Shown here one piece after another: positions 19,880 through 27,598 of a DNA stretch of 64,000 nucleotides; within the stretch, counting starts at the first letter, position 1, and each line of letters opens with the position of its first letter. Position numbers and translations under genes: made by a program. The notes under the pieces are model-generated. The model did not search any database. It was not told the DNA's origin and worked only from the letters and a program-made list of their open reading frames with translations. This stretch comes from Actinomadura terrae (GTDB lineage: Bacteria > Actinomycetota > Actinomycetes > Streptosporangiales > Streptosporangiaceae), in NCBI RefSeq assembly GCF_022751215.1, contig NZ_JAICDG010000001.1:1736001-1800000 (forward strand). The letters run 5' to 3'.

Positions 19880-20057
19880 CCGCCGCCGGGTGGGAGGTGC
19901 GGGGCTCATGTGACCCGTGGGGCGCGCGCGTCAACTTGTGCTCCTAGAGGCGGTCGGCTACGTTCGGCCACGCGACGGCCGGACACCGGCCACCGGCGCC
20001 GCCCACCGTGTCGCCGCAGGTCGCGCGGACTCCCGCACCCCGCACGCGGGACATCAG

Positions 20058-20092
20058 GGGCCCGGCCACCCACCGCTGGGGTGGCCGGGCCC
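20058..20092 (+). terminator. Hairpin after M48 protease gene
   Basis: Perfect 14-bp stem (arms 20058-20071 and 20079-20092) with a seven-base loop, the only clear element in the 294-bp gap before the next gene apart from that gene's -10 box. It lies about 180 bases after the stop codon. Confidence 0.65.
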
Positions 20093-20173
20093 ACCCACGT
20101 TCCGCGGCGGCGTCTCCCGCCGTGACCGTTTCCTACAAGACCGGCGCGCGCCGGCCGTCCTAGCGTGGGGCCC

Positions 20174-21052
20174 ATGAAGGTTCTGAACGACGCCGACCTG
20201 ACCCGTGCCGAGGAGTGCATGCGGCACAGCGGGCGCCTCATAGACCGCCGCCGCTTCGCCCTGCACTTCCGCGGCGGACGCCCCGAGCCGCTGCTGGCCG
20301 CGCTCCGGCCCTACGAGAACCCCGACGGCGGATACGGCCACGCCCTCGAACCCGACCTGCGCGGCGAGGCGAGCCAGCCCGTCCCGGCGCAGCACGCCCT
20401 GGAGATCCTCCACGAGGCGGGCGCGGACGACGACCCCGCCGTGGCGCGCGTCGCGGACTTCCTGGCGTCGATCACGCACGAGGACGGGGGAGTGCCGTTC
20501 GTGCTGCCCTCCGTCCGGGAGGCCCCGCACGGGCCGTGGTGGCAGCCGTCCGGCGAGGCGGGCGGCGCGATCAACCCCACCGCGACGCTCGCGGGCCTGC
20601 TCCACCGCGCCGGGTCCGAGCACCCGTGGCTCGGCCCCGCCACCGCGTTCTGCTGGCGGCACCTGGAGGACGAGGGCGCCGAACCCGGCCCCTACGACGC
20701 CCTGGCCATCCTGGCGTTCCTCGACCACGTCCCCGACCGCGAGCGCGCGGAGGCCGCGTTCGCGCGCGCCCGCGACGCGCTCGCCGCGCTGGCCGCCCTC
20801 GACCCGTCCGCCGAGGGCGCGCTGCACTTCCCGCTCGACTTCGCCCCCGCCCCGGACGGCCTCGGGCGGCGCCTGTTCACCGCCGAGGTCATCGACGCGC
20901 ACCTGGACGCGCTCATCGACGCGCAGGAGGAGCACGGCGGCTGGGACGTCAACTTCCCCATCTGGACGCCGGCCACCCGGCACGACTGGCGGGGGGTCCA
21001 GACGGTCGAGCGCCTCCGCACGCTCGAGGCGTACGGCAGGCTCAAGCCCTGA
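20174..21052 (+). CDS. Prenyltransferase/terpenoid-cyclase-fold protein
   Basis: Soluble protein of 292 residues with alpha-toroid repeats resembling prenyltransferase/squalene-oxidase repeats: YENPDGGYGHALEPDL, HEDGGVPF and EHGGWDVNFPIW. The aspartate-rich catalytic motifs of true terpene cyclases are not evident, so an enzymatic role is doubtful. The ATG is seven bases after TAGCGT (20161-20166); the upstream GTG at 20165 overlaps the -10 box and is rejected. It converges on the AraC-type gene downstream. Confidence 0.78.
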   Translation: MKVLNDADLTRAEECMRHSGRLIDRRRFALHFRGGRPEPLLAALRPYENPDGGYGHALEPDLRGEASQPVPAQHALEILHEAGADDDPAVARVADFLASITHEDGGVPFVLPSVREAPHGPWWQPSGEAGGAINPTATLAGLLHRAGSEHPWLGPATAFCWRHLEDEGAEPGPYDALAILAFLDHVPDRERAEAAFARARDALAALAALDPSAEGALHFPLDFAPAPDGLGRRLFTAEVIDAHLDALIDAQEEHGGWDVNFPIWTPATRHDWRGVQTVERLRTLEAYGRLKP

Positions 21053-21054
21053 CC

Positions 21055-21087
21055 CTTGCCCGCTCCCTGACTCTTGCCCGCTCCCTG
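21055..21087. repeat. 17-bp tandem duplication
   Basis: CTTGCCCGCTCCCTGA occurs at 21055-21070 and again at 21072-21087, directly after the preceding stop codon and between two convergent genes. It looks like a simple slippage duplication. Confidence 0.8.
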
Positions 21088-21098
21088 AACCGGGGAGG

Positions 21099-21806
21099 TC
21101 ACAGGAGGGCGCGGATGGGCTCGCCCGCCAGGTCCCGCACCTCGTGCGCGAGGTGCGCCTGGTCGGTGTAGCCCGCCGCGTACGCGACGTCCGCGAGCGG
21201 CTCCCCGGCGCGCGCCAGCCGCAGCGCCCGCTGGAACCGCAGGACGCGCTGGAGCGTCTTCGGCCCGTACCCGAACGCCGCCAGCGACCGGCGCCGGAGC
21301 TGCCGCTCGCCCATCCCGAGCTCGTCGGAGACCGCCCGGACCGACCCGCGCGCCAGGCCCCGCACCACCGCCGGGACCAGCGGGTCGGCGGGCCCGGCCG
21401 CCTCCGCGCGCGCCGTCACGGCCGCCACCAGCGCCGCGCCGCGCTCCTCGACGGAGCCCGCGGCCGCGACCGCCTCCGCGAGCCGGTCGGCCTCCGCGCC
21501 CCACAGCTCCCGCAGCGGCGCCCGCACGTCCCGCAGGGCGTCGGCCGGCGCCCCCAGCACCGGCGGCGCCGCGCCCGGCCCGAACCGGACCGCGACCATC
21601 GCCTCGCCCGGACGGATCAGCGCCGGTGCCGGGCCGGTGTCGGGCCCGGCCACCAGGAGTCCCCCGCCCCACCAGACCAGGTCCACGCAGCCGTCCGGCA
21701 CGACGCGCTGCACGTACGGGTCCGCGCCGGGCGGCAGCGCGGCCGTCCAGGCGCACACCAGCCCCGCGACCTGGAGCGGCGTCTCGCGATAGCCGGTCGG
21801 GTTCAT
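21099..21806 (-). CDS. AraC-family regulator with DUF6597-like N terminus
   Basis: Transcription regulator of 235 residues. The N-terminal half (PLQVAGLVCAWTAALPPGADPYVQRVVPDGCVDLVWWGGG) matches the small sensor-like domain of a common actinobacterial AraC group, and the C-terminal half has the AraC helix-turn-helix (LGMGERQLRRRSLAAFGYGPKTLQRVLRFQRAL, then ADVAYAAGYTDQAHLAHEVRDLAG). It is divergent from the DJ-1-like gene with a 54-bp gap, which makes that gene a plausible target. Confidence 0.87.
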   Translation of the reverse strand: MNPTGYRETPLQVAGLVCAWTAALPPGADPYVQRVVPDGCVDLVWWGGGLLVAGPDTGPAPALIRPGEAMVAVRFGPGAAPPVLGAPADALRDVRAPLRELWGAEADRLAEAVAAAGSVEERGAALVAAVTARAEAAGPADPLVPAVVRGLARGSVRAVSDELGMGERQLRRRSLAAFGYGPKTLQRVLRFQRALRLARAGEPLADVAYAAGYTDQAHLAHEVRDLAGEPIRALL

Positions 21807-21860
21807 GCCTCCTGCATACCATCGCGTTCCCCGGGCACGGGCATGGGGAGGGAGGACATC

Positions 21861-22415
21861 ATGCCGACAGATCCGCACGTCAGGACCATCGCTTTCCTCT
21901 GCGCCCCCGAGGGCACCGAGCAGGTGGAGCTCACCGAACCGTGGAAGGCCGTCGAGAAGGCGGGCTTCACGCCGCGCCTGATCTCCACGCAGTCGGGGCG
22001 CATCCAGGCGTTCGACCACCTCGACAAGGCCGACACCTTCCCCGTCGACACCACCGTGGAGGTGTCGGGCCAGGACGAGTTCCACGGGCTCCTCCTGCCC
22101 GGCGGCGTCGCCAACCCCGACTTCCTGCGCACCGACCCCAGGGCCGTCGCCTTCGCCCGCTCGTTCTTCGAGGCGGGCAAGCCCGTCGCCGTCATCTGCC
22201 ACGCCTCCTGGACGCTCATCGAGGCCGACGTCGTCCGGGGCCGCACCATGACCTCCTGGCCGAGCCTCCAGACCGACCTCCGCAACGCGGGCGCGTCCTG
22301 GGTGGACGAGGAGGTCAGGATCTGCGGCGCCGGGCCCAACGTCATGGTGTCCAGCCGGAAGCCGGACGACCTCCCGGCGTTCTGCCGGACCGCCGTCGAG
22401 GTGTTCGAGGGGTGA
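21861..22415 (+). CDS. DJ-1/PfpI family protein
   Basis: Protein of 184 residues in the class I glutamine-amidotransferase-like DJ-1/PfpI superfamily. The nucleophile elbow Cys is residue 113 in AVICHASW; GLLLPGG and the acidic residue region precede it. Members include proteases, deglycases and chaperones, and the activity cannot be assigned. GGGAGGGAGG ahead of ATG 21861 supports this start over ATG 21843. Confidence 0.88.
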   Translation: MPTDPHVRTIAFLCAPEGTEQVELTEPWKAVEKAGFTPRLISTQSGRIQAFDHLDKADTFPVDTTVEVSGQDEFHGLLLPGGVANPDFLRTDPRAVAFARSFFEAGKPVAVICHASWTLIEADVVRGRTMTSWPSLQTDLRNAGASWVDEEVRICGAGPNVMVSSRKPDDLPAFCRTAVEVFEG

Positions 22416-22425
22416 GGCGGCCACT

Positions 22426-22454
22426 TCTGGTCTAGACCTCTGACCTAGACCAAT
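22426..22454. promoter_or_regulatory. Tandem DasR-type (dre) operator upstream of pyk
   Basis: TCTGGTCTAGACCTCT (22426-22441) matches 14 of 16 positions of the dre sequence ACTGGTCTAGACCACT as I recall it. TCTGACCTAGACCAAT (22439-22454) overlaps it by three bases and matches 12 of 16. The outer halves also form TGGTCTAG-N9-CTAGACCA. The element lies about 65-95 bases upstream of the pyk start, upstream of its -10 box. It is a strong candidate for binding by DasR or another GntR/HutC-type regulator. Confidence 0.7.
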
Positions 22455-22507
22455 CGGTGAACCCGGGGTGACCACATCCTGCACTTATATCCGTACCGGC
22501 GGGTAAC

Positions 22508-22513
22508 TAAGTT
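22508..22513 (+). promoter_or_regulatory. pyk -10 box
   Basis: TAAGTT, six bases before the GTG start of pyk, consistent with a leaderless transcript. No clear -35 element was found. Confidence 0.5.
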
Positions 22514-22519
22514 ACGGTT

Positions 22520-23947
22520 GTGCGAGTGACCCGTCGAGCGAAGATTGTCAGCACCATCGGTCCCGCCTGCTCCGGCCCCGAGCAGATCACCGCCCTCGTC
22601 GAGGCCGGCGTCGACGTCGCCAGACTCAACATGAGCCATGGCGAGCACGCCGTCCACGAGGAGGTCTACCACCGGATCCGGGAGGCGGCGCAGGCCACCG
22701 GACGCGGCGTCGGCATCCTCGCCGACCTCCAGGGCCCGAAGATCCGCATCGGCCGGTTCCCGGACGGACCCGTCCGCCTCACCCTCGGCGACGAGTTCAC
22801 CATCACCACCGAGGACATCCCCGGCAGCCGCCGCGAGGTCTCCACCACCTACCAGGGCCTCCCCGGCGACGTGAGCCCCGGCGACACCGTCCTCATCGAC
22901 GACGGACGCGTCGGGCTGGAGGTCGTGCGCGTCGACGGCCCGCGCGTGCACACCACCGTCACCGTCGGCGGCATGGTCTCCGACAACAAGGGCCTCAACC
23001 TGCCCGGCGTCCCGGTCAGCGTCCCCGCGCTCACCGAGAAGGACGAGATCGACCTGCGCTGGGCGCTGCGCCTCGGCGTCGACATGGTCGCGCTCTCGTT
23101 CGTGCGCACGCCCGCCGACGCCGACATCTGCTACCAGATCATGGAGGAGGAGGGCGTCCGCGTCCCCCTGATCGGCAAGATCGAGAAGCCGCAGGCCGTG
23201 GAGCGGCTCCCCGAGATCGTCGCCGCCTTCGACGGCATCATGGTCGCGCGCGGCGACCTCGGCGTCGAGATGCCGCTGGAGCAGGTCCCGATCGTCCAGA
23301 AGCGCGCGATCGAGCTGTGCCGCGAGAAGGCCCGCCCGGTCATCGTCGCGACCCAGATGCTCGAATCCATGATCTCCGCGCCCCGGCCGACCCGCGCCGA
23401 GACCTCCGACGTCGCCAACGCCGTCTTCGAGGGCGCCGACGCCGTCATGCTGTCCGGCGAGACCAGCGTCGGCCAGTACCCGGTCGAGTCCGTGCTGACG
23501 ATGAGCCGCATCGTCAGCACGGCCGAGGAGGCCGCGCTGCACGCCACCCACACCCTCGACCGCATCCCCGAGACCGTCGGCGGCGCCATCGCCCGCGCGG
23601 CCGCCGAGGTCGGCGCCACCGTCGGCGCCGAGGCGCTGGTCGCGTTCACGATGTCCGGCGAGACGGCCCGCCGGCTGTCGCGCTACCGGTCGCCGATCCC
23701 GCTGCTCGCCTTCACCTCGGTCCCCGCCGTCCGGGGCCGCCTCGCGCACGTCTGGGGCGTGGAGACCTTCATCGTCCCCGAGGTCAACCACACCGACGAC
23801 ATGGTCGGCCAGGTCGACCACGCCCTCGTGGAGATCGGCCGCTGCCAGAAGGGCGACCGCGTCGTCGTGGTGGCCGGCTCGCCCCCCGGCACGGCCGGCT
23901 CCACCAACGCCCTGCGCGTCCACAACATCGGCGACACCCCGTACTAG
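22520..23947 (+). CDS. pyk: Pyruvate kinase
   Basis: Converts phosphoenolpyruvate and ADP to pyruvate and ATP, the last step of glycolysis. The 475-residue protein has normal length, with RRAKIVSTIGPA at the N terminus, LNMSHG, the active-site signature IGKIEKPQAVERLPEI near residue 217, MVARGDLGVE, and ATQMLESMISAPRPTRAETSDVANAVFEGADAVMLSGET. The C-terminal allosteric domain is complete. The GTG start follows the TAAGTT box. The tandem operator upstream suggests aminosugar-linked control (inference). Confidence 0.97.
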   Translation: MRVTRRAKIVSTIGPACSGPEQITALVEAGVDVARLNMSHGEHAVHEEVYHRIREAAQATGRGVGILADLQGPKIRIGRFPDGPVRLTLGDEFTITTEDIPGSRREVSTTYQGLPGDVSPGDTVLIDDGRVGLEVVRVDGPRVHTTVTVGGMVSDNKGLNLPGVPVSVPALTEKDEIDLRWALRLGVDMVALSFVRTPADADICYQIMEEEGVRVPLIGKIEKPQAVERLPEIVAAFDGIMVARGDLGVEMPLEQVPIVQKRAIELCREKARPVIVATQMLESMISAPRPTRAETSDVANAVFEGADAVMLSGETSVGQYPVESVLTMSRIVSTAEEAALHATHTLDRIPETVGGAIARAAAEVGATVGAEALVAFTMSGETARRLSRYRSPIPLLAFTSVPAVRGRLAHVWGVETFIVPEVNHTDDMVGQVDHALVEIGRCQKGDRVVVVAGSPPGTAGSTNALRVHNIGDTPY

Positions 23948-24281
23948 ATCGGCGCCGATCCGCCCGCGCTCCCCGCGTCGCCACGGACGCCGCCGTGCCG
24001 CCCAGCCCCGGCCGCGGCGTCCGTTCCCGGCGTCCGTCCCCGGCGGCGGCGCGCGTTCGCGGCCGCGCGGACGCCGCGTCCGCGAAATCACCGCGCGGTC
24101 TCATTTCCACGTCGCTCCGGATACCCCGCGCGGCGCCTCGTTGCCTCGGCCGGCCGGACCTGCCCCGGCGCCGCCATCGCGGGCAGGCGCGCCGAAAGGC
24201 ATCGTTGATGGTCAGGGGATTTCGGGGGCGCGCGGCGATCGCCGCCAGGCCGGGTGCAGGGTGTGGAGTGGAATGGAGAGG
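23948..24281. other. Gap between pyk and tRNA, no gene seen
   Basis: About 330 bp. The only clear structure is the perfect palindrome GATCGGCGCCGATC at 23947-23960, overlapping the pyk stop. Open frames crossing the region continue from pyk shadows and have no credible features. Confidence 0.6.
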
Positions 24282-24354
24282 TGCCCCGAGTGGGATTCGA
24301 ACCCACACTAAACGGTGTTTGAGACCGCTTCCTCTGCCATTGGGATATCGGGGC
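24282..24354 (-). tRNA. tRNA-Leu (CAA), short variable loop
   Basis: A 73-nt cloverleaf on the minus strand. The acceptor stem GCCCCGA/TCGGGGC pairs fully, the anticodon stem is GCGGT/ACCGT with loop CTCAAAC (anticodon CAA, reading UUG), and the T arm is GTGGG-TTCGAAT-CCCAC. The discriminator is A and CCA is not encoded (ACCT follows). The D stem has a mismatch at one end. The variable region is only five bases (TTAGT), so it lacks the long variable arm standard for leucine tRNAs; leucine identity is therefore based on the anticodon alone. Confidence 0.85.
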
Positions 24355-24456
24355 TTATGTCTCGCTAAAGCGGACATACCGGCTTTGATGCTCCGCCCAC
24401 CCGCTGGGGGCGCCCTGGCCAAGACCAGCGTAGCGGGTCCCGGTAGGCTCGTGCGC

Positions 24457-25068
24457 GTGGAGAGTGCTCGGCGCGTGGTGATCGCGGAAGACGAGGCCCT
24501 GATCCGGCTGGACCTGAAGGAGATGCTCCAGGAGGACGGCTACGAGGTCGTGGGCGAGGCCGGCGACGGCGAGACGGCCGTGCGGCTGGCCGGCGAGCAG
24601 CGGCCCGACCTGGTGATCCTGGACGTCAAGATGCCCGTCCTGGACGGCATCTCCGCGGCCGAGCGGATCTCCGCCGAGCGGATCGCCCCGGTCGTGATCC
24701 TCACCGCGTTCTCGCAGCGCGAGCTCGTCCAGCGGGCGACCGACGCCGGCGCGATGGCCTACCTGGTCAAGCCGTTCTCCAAGAGCGACCTGGCGCCCGC
24801 GATCGAGATGGCCGTCAGCCGCTACACCGAGCTGCGCGCGCTGGAGGCGGAGGTCGCCGGCCTCCAGGACCGGCTGGAGACCCGCAAGCTCGTGGATCGC
24901 GCCAAGGGCCTGCTCCAGGAGGCCAACGGCTGGAGCGAGCCCGAGGCGTTCCGCTGGATCCAGAAGACCTCGATGGACCGCAGGCTGACGATGCGCGCCG
25001 TCGCCGAGGCCGTGGTGGCCGGGGCGACCGGAGGCGGGCCGGGGCGGGACGAGCCCGCCGCGGGCTGA
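24457..25068 (+). CDS. pdtaR: ANTAR-domain response regulator, PdtaR-like
   Basis: RNA-binding response regulator of 203 residues. The receiver domain has E11/D12 of the acidic pocket (VVIAEDEALIRLDLKEML) and phosphoacceptor Asp56 in LVILDVKMPVLDG. A coiled segment (about residues 125-150) leads to the ANTAR domain KLVDRAKGLLQEANGWSEPEAFRWIQKTSMDRRLTMRAVAEAVV. ANTAR proteins act as antiterminators by binding dual hairpins in nascent RNA; the cognate kinase PdtaS is not in the window. GTG 24457 is seven bases from TAGGCT (24444-24449), which favours it over GTG 24451. Confidence 0.93.
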   Translation: MESARRVVIAEDEALIRLDLKEMLQEDGYEVVGEAGDGETAVRLAGEQRPDLVILDVKMPVLDGISAAERISAERIAPVVILTAFSQRELVQRATDAGAMAYLVKPFSKSDLAPAIEMAVSRYTELRALEAEVAGLQDRLETRKLVDRAKGLLQEANGWSEPEAFRWIQKTSMDRRLTMRAVAEAVVAGATGGGPGRDEPAAG

Positions 25069-25351
25069 CTCCTCTCTCAGTCACGCTTTGTGTTGTCAAG
25101 ACTTCACGCGGCTACCTTGTGCAACCCCCTGTCTTCACGTTCTGTAATCGTCCCTGGCAATGCCCTGTATCAGATGGGCACGGGGGAGTAACGAACGAGT
25201 AACCCTTCTATCCGGGGGTGCTGATCTGGGACGGCTCCACGGTGTACGACATAGCTGGTCCCCGAGTGACCGATTCCTCCACCAGAGGTCGGCGTCGGGG
25301 TTTCACTCGTACCCGATCCCCTGCCGGATCCGGATGGAAAGGTTGGGCACC
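25069..25351. promoter_or_regulatory. Long upstream region of livK
   Basis: A 283-bp gap with relatively low GC. TTGTCA (25093-25098) and TACCTT (25113-25118) are promoter-like, but their spacing (14 bases) is short. If transcription starts near 25125, livK has a leader of over 200 bases, room for RNA-level control. I found no recognisable riboswitch and no clear ANTAR dual hairpin by eye. GGAAAGG at 25336-25342 is the likely ribosome-binding site. Confidence 0.35.
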
Positions 25352-26524
25352 TTGCGGCGCAACAAGATGAGGGTGACCGGCGCGGTGGCGGTGAGCGCGG
25401 TGCTCGCGCTCGGCGCCGTGTCCTGCAGCGACGACGACGGCGGCTCCGGTGGCTCCGGCGACGAGATCACGATCGGGTTCATGGGCGACCTGACCGGTGA
25501 GAACTCGGGTCTGGTGGTTCCGCCCTTCCAGGGTGCGACGCTGGCGGTCGACCAGTACAACGCCACCAACCCGAAGATCAAGATCAAGCTGAAGCGGTAC
25601 GACACCCAGGGCAAGGCCGAGCAGGCGACGACCCAGGTGCAGGGTGCGATCAAGAACGACAAGGTCGTCGGCCTGATCGGCCCGGCGTTCTCGGGCGAGT
25701 CGCAGGCGGCCAACCCCATCCTGAACGAGGCGAAGATCCCGAGCGTCACGCCGTCGGCGACGCAGACCGACCTCGCCGAGAAGGGCTGGAAGTACTGGCA
25801 CCGCGTGGTGGCCGACGACGCGACGCAGAGCGTCGGCGCCGCCGAGTTCCTCGCGAACGCCGGGGTGAAGAAGCTCTTCACGGTGTCCGACAACAAGGAC
25901 TACGGCCTCGGCCTGGCGGGCGCGGTCGGCAAGGCCATGCAGGCCAAGGGCGCGACGGTCCAGAGCGACGCGGTGAACGACAAGGGGACCGACTACTCCT
26001 CGACCGTCAACAAGATCAACCAGGCTAAGCCCGACGCGGTGTACTTCGGCGGCTACTACGCGGTCGCGGGCCGGCTGTTCAAGCAGCTCCGCGAGGGCGG
26101 CTACAAGGGCAAGATGATGTCCGGCGACGGTTCGCTGGCGACGGGTCTGCTCGAGGGCGCCGGCCAGGCGAACGCGCAGGGCACGCTGCTGAGCTGCGGC
26201 TGCCTGATCGACACCGCGGGCAAGACGAACGAGCAGACCAAGAAGTTCGCGGCCGACTACAAGGCCAAGTTCAAGGCCGACGTCGCCATCTACTCGACCG
26301 AGGGCTACAACGCGGCGACGGCGTTCATCGAGGTCATCAAGACCGGCAAGAAGTCCAGCGAGGACATCAACGAGGGTCTGAAGTCGGTGAGCTTCCAGGG
26401 GATCGGCAAGCCGATCAAGTTCGACGAACACGGTGAGCTGGCGGCGCAGGACATCTACATCTACGAGGTGAAGGACAACACGATCCCGCTGCTCGGCAAC
26501 AGCAAGGAGGCCAAGGTCGCGTAG
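25352..26524 (+). CDS. livK: Branched-chain amino-acid ABC transporter, substrate-binding lipoprotein
   Basis: Extracellular lipoprotein receptor of a Liv-type uptake system. The TTG start gives a basic N terminus (LRRNKMR), a hydrophobic signal segment and a lipobox-like AVSC, although Val at -2 and Ser at -1 are not ideal. A periplasmic-binding fold follows: ITIGFMGDLTGENSGLV, VVGLIGPAFSGESQAANPILNEAKIPSVTPSAT, and EGYNAATAFIEVI. GGAAAGG precedes TTG; ATG 25334 and ATG 25367 are in-frame alternatives. A strong hairpin separates it from livH. Confidence 0.93.
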   Translation: MRRNKMRVTGAVAVSAVLALGAVSCSDDDGGSGGSGDEITIGFMGDLTGENSGLVVPPFQGATLAVDQYNATNPKIKIKLKRYDTQGKAEQATTQVQGAIKNDKVVGLIGPAFSGESQAANPILNEAKIPSVTPSATQTDLAEKGWKYWHRVVADDATQSVGAAEFLANAGVKKLFTVSDNKDYGLGLAGAVGKAMQAKGATVQSDAVNDKGTDYSSTVNKINQAKPDAVYFGGYYAVAGRLFKQLREGGYKGKMMSGDGSLATGLLEGAGQANAQGTLLSCGCLIDTAGKTNEQTKKFAADYKAKFKADVAIYSTEGYNAATAFIEVIKTGKKSSEDINEGLKSVSFQGIGKPIKFDEHGELAAQDIYIYEVKDNTIPLLGNSKEAKVA

Positions 26525-26581
26525 GCGTCACCACGCCCTGCACGACCCTTCCCCCGGTTCCGGGGGGCCTCTGATGGCGCG

Positions 26582-26615
26582 GGAGCGGGAGCGCTACAGC
26601 GCTCCCGCTCCTTTT
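26582..26615 (+). terminator. Intercistronic terminator between livK and livH
   Basis: Perfect 13-bp GC-rich stem (26582-26594 with 26599-26611), four-base loop TACA, followed by TTTT. It is the most canonical intrinsic terminator in the window and lies only 17 bases before livH. It should make the binding protein more abundant than the permease by partial termination. Confidence 0.85.
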
Positions 26616-26632
26616 ACCAAAGGCGACCAAAG

Positions 26633-27598
26633 GTGTTCGACGACTTCATCAACCAATTCTGGCCGTCGACCGTCGACGGGCTGTCGCTGGGTGCGATCTA
26701 CGCGCTGGTGGCGCTCGGCTACACGATGGTCTACGGCGTCCTCCGCCTGATCAACTTCGCTCACGCCGACATCTTCATGGTCGGCACGTTCGCCGCGCTG
26801 TGGACGGTCCGGTCCCTGGGGGTCGACCAGGTCGGCGGGCTCGCCCTGATCGGCATGGCCGTGATCATGGCCGTGGTCGCCGGGGCGGTGGCCGGCGGTA
26901 GCGCCATGCTGCTGGAGGTGGTGGCGTACCGACCGCTCCGCAAGAGAGGGGCGTCCCGGCTGGCGGCGCTGATCTCGGCGATCGGTGCGTCGATCGTCAT
27001 CCAGCAGCTCTTCGGCACGGTGATCATCCGGCATGTGTTCGGCACCTCCAAGTCGGGGGGCAAACTCGACGTCAACGAACACTTCCGGAAGCTCACGACG
27101 GTCATCGACATCGGACCGATCCACGTCACCAACGACAAGCTGATCGTGTTCGTCGGCGCCATCCTCATGATGGTCGCGCTCGACCAGTTCGTGAACCGGA
27201 CCAAGCTCGGCCGAGGCATCCGCTCGACCGCGCAGGACCCGGAGACCGCGGTGCTGATGGGCGTGAACATCGACCGCGTCGTCATGACGACGTTCCTGAT
27301 CGGCGGCATCATGGCGGGCGCCGCCGCGGCGCTGTACATGGTGCGCTTCGAGCAGACGAACTACTTCGTCGGGTTCCTGCTCGGCATCAAGGCGTTCACG
27401 GCGGCGGTGCTCGGCGGGATCGGCAACATCCGCGGGGCGCTGGCCGGCGGCTTCGTGCTGGGGTTGCTGGAGACCTACGGATCCAGCTTCTTCGGCTCGG
27501 GCTGGCGGGACGTCGTCGCCTTCTCACTGCTCATCCTCGTCCTGATGTTCCGCCCCACCGGAATCTTCGGTGAGTCACTCCAGCAGGCGCGCGCATGA
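26633..27598 (+). CDS. livH: Branched-chain amino-acid ABC transporter permease (LivH)
   Basis: Integral membrane permease of 321 residues with the LivH signature SLGAIYALVALGYTMVYGVLRLINFAHADIFMVG at the N terminus and IRSTAQDPETAVLMGVNIDRVV in the cytoplasmic loop that contacts the ATPase. GTG start 26633 follows AAAGG. The stop overlaps the livM start (ATGA). Confidence 0.95.
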   Translation: MFDDFINQFWPSTVDGLSLGAIYALVALGYTMVYGVLRLINFAHADIFMVGTFAALWTVRSLGVDQVGGLALIGMAVIMAVVAGAVAGGSAMLLEVVAYRPLRKRGASRLAALISAIGASIVIQQLFGTVIIRHVFGTSKSGGKLDVNEHFRKLTTVIDIGPIHVTNDKLIVFVGAILMMVALDQFVNRTKLGRGIRSTAQDPETAVLMGVNIDRVVMTTFLIGGIMAGAAAALYMVRFEQTNYFVGFLLGIKAFTAAVLGGIGNIRGALAGGFVLGLLETYGSSFFGSGWRDVVAFSLLILVLMFRPTGIFGESLQQARA

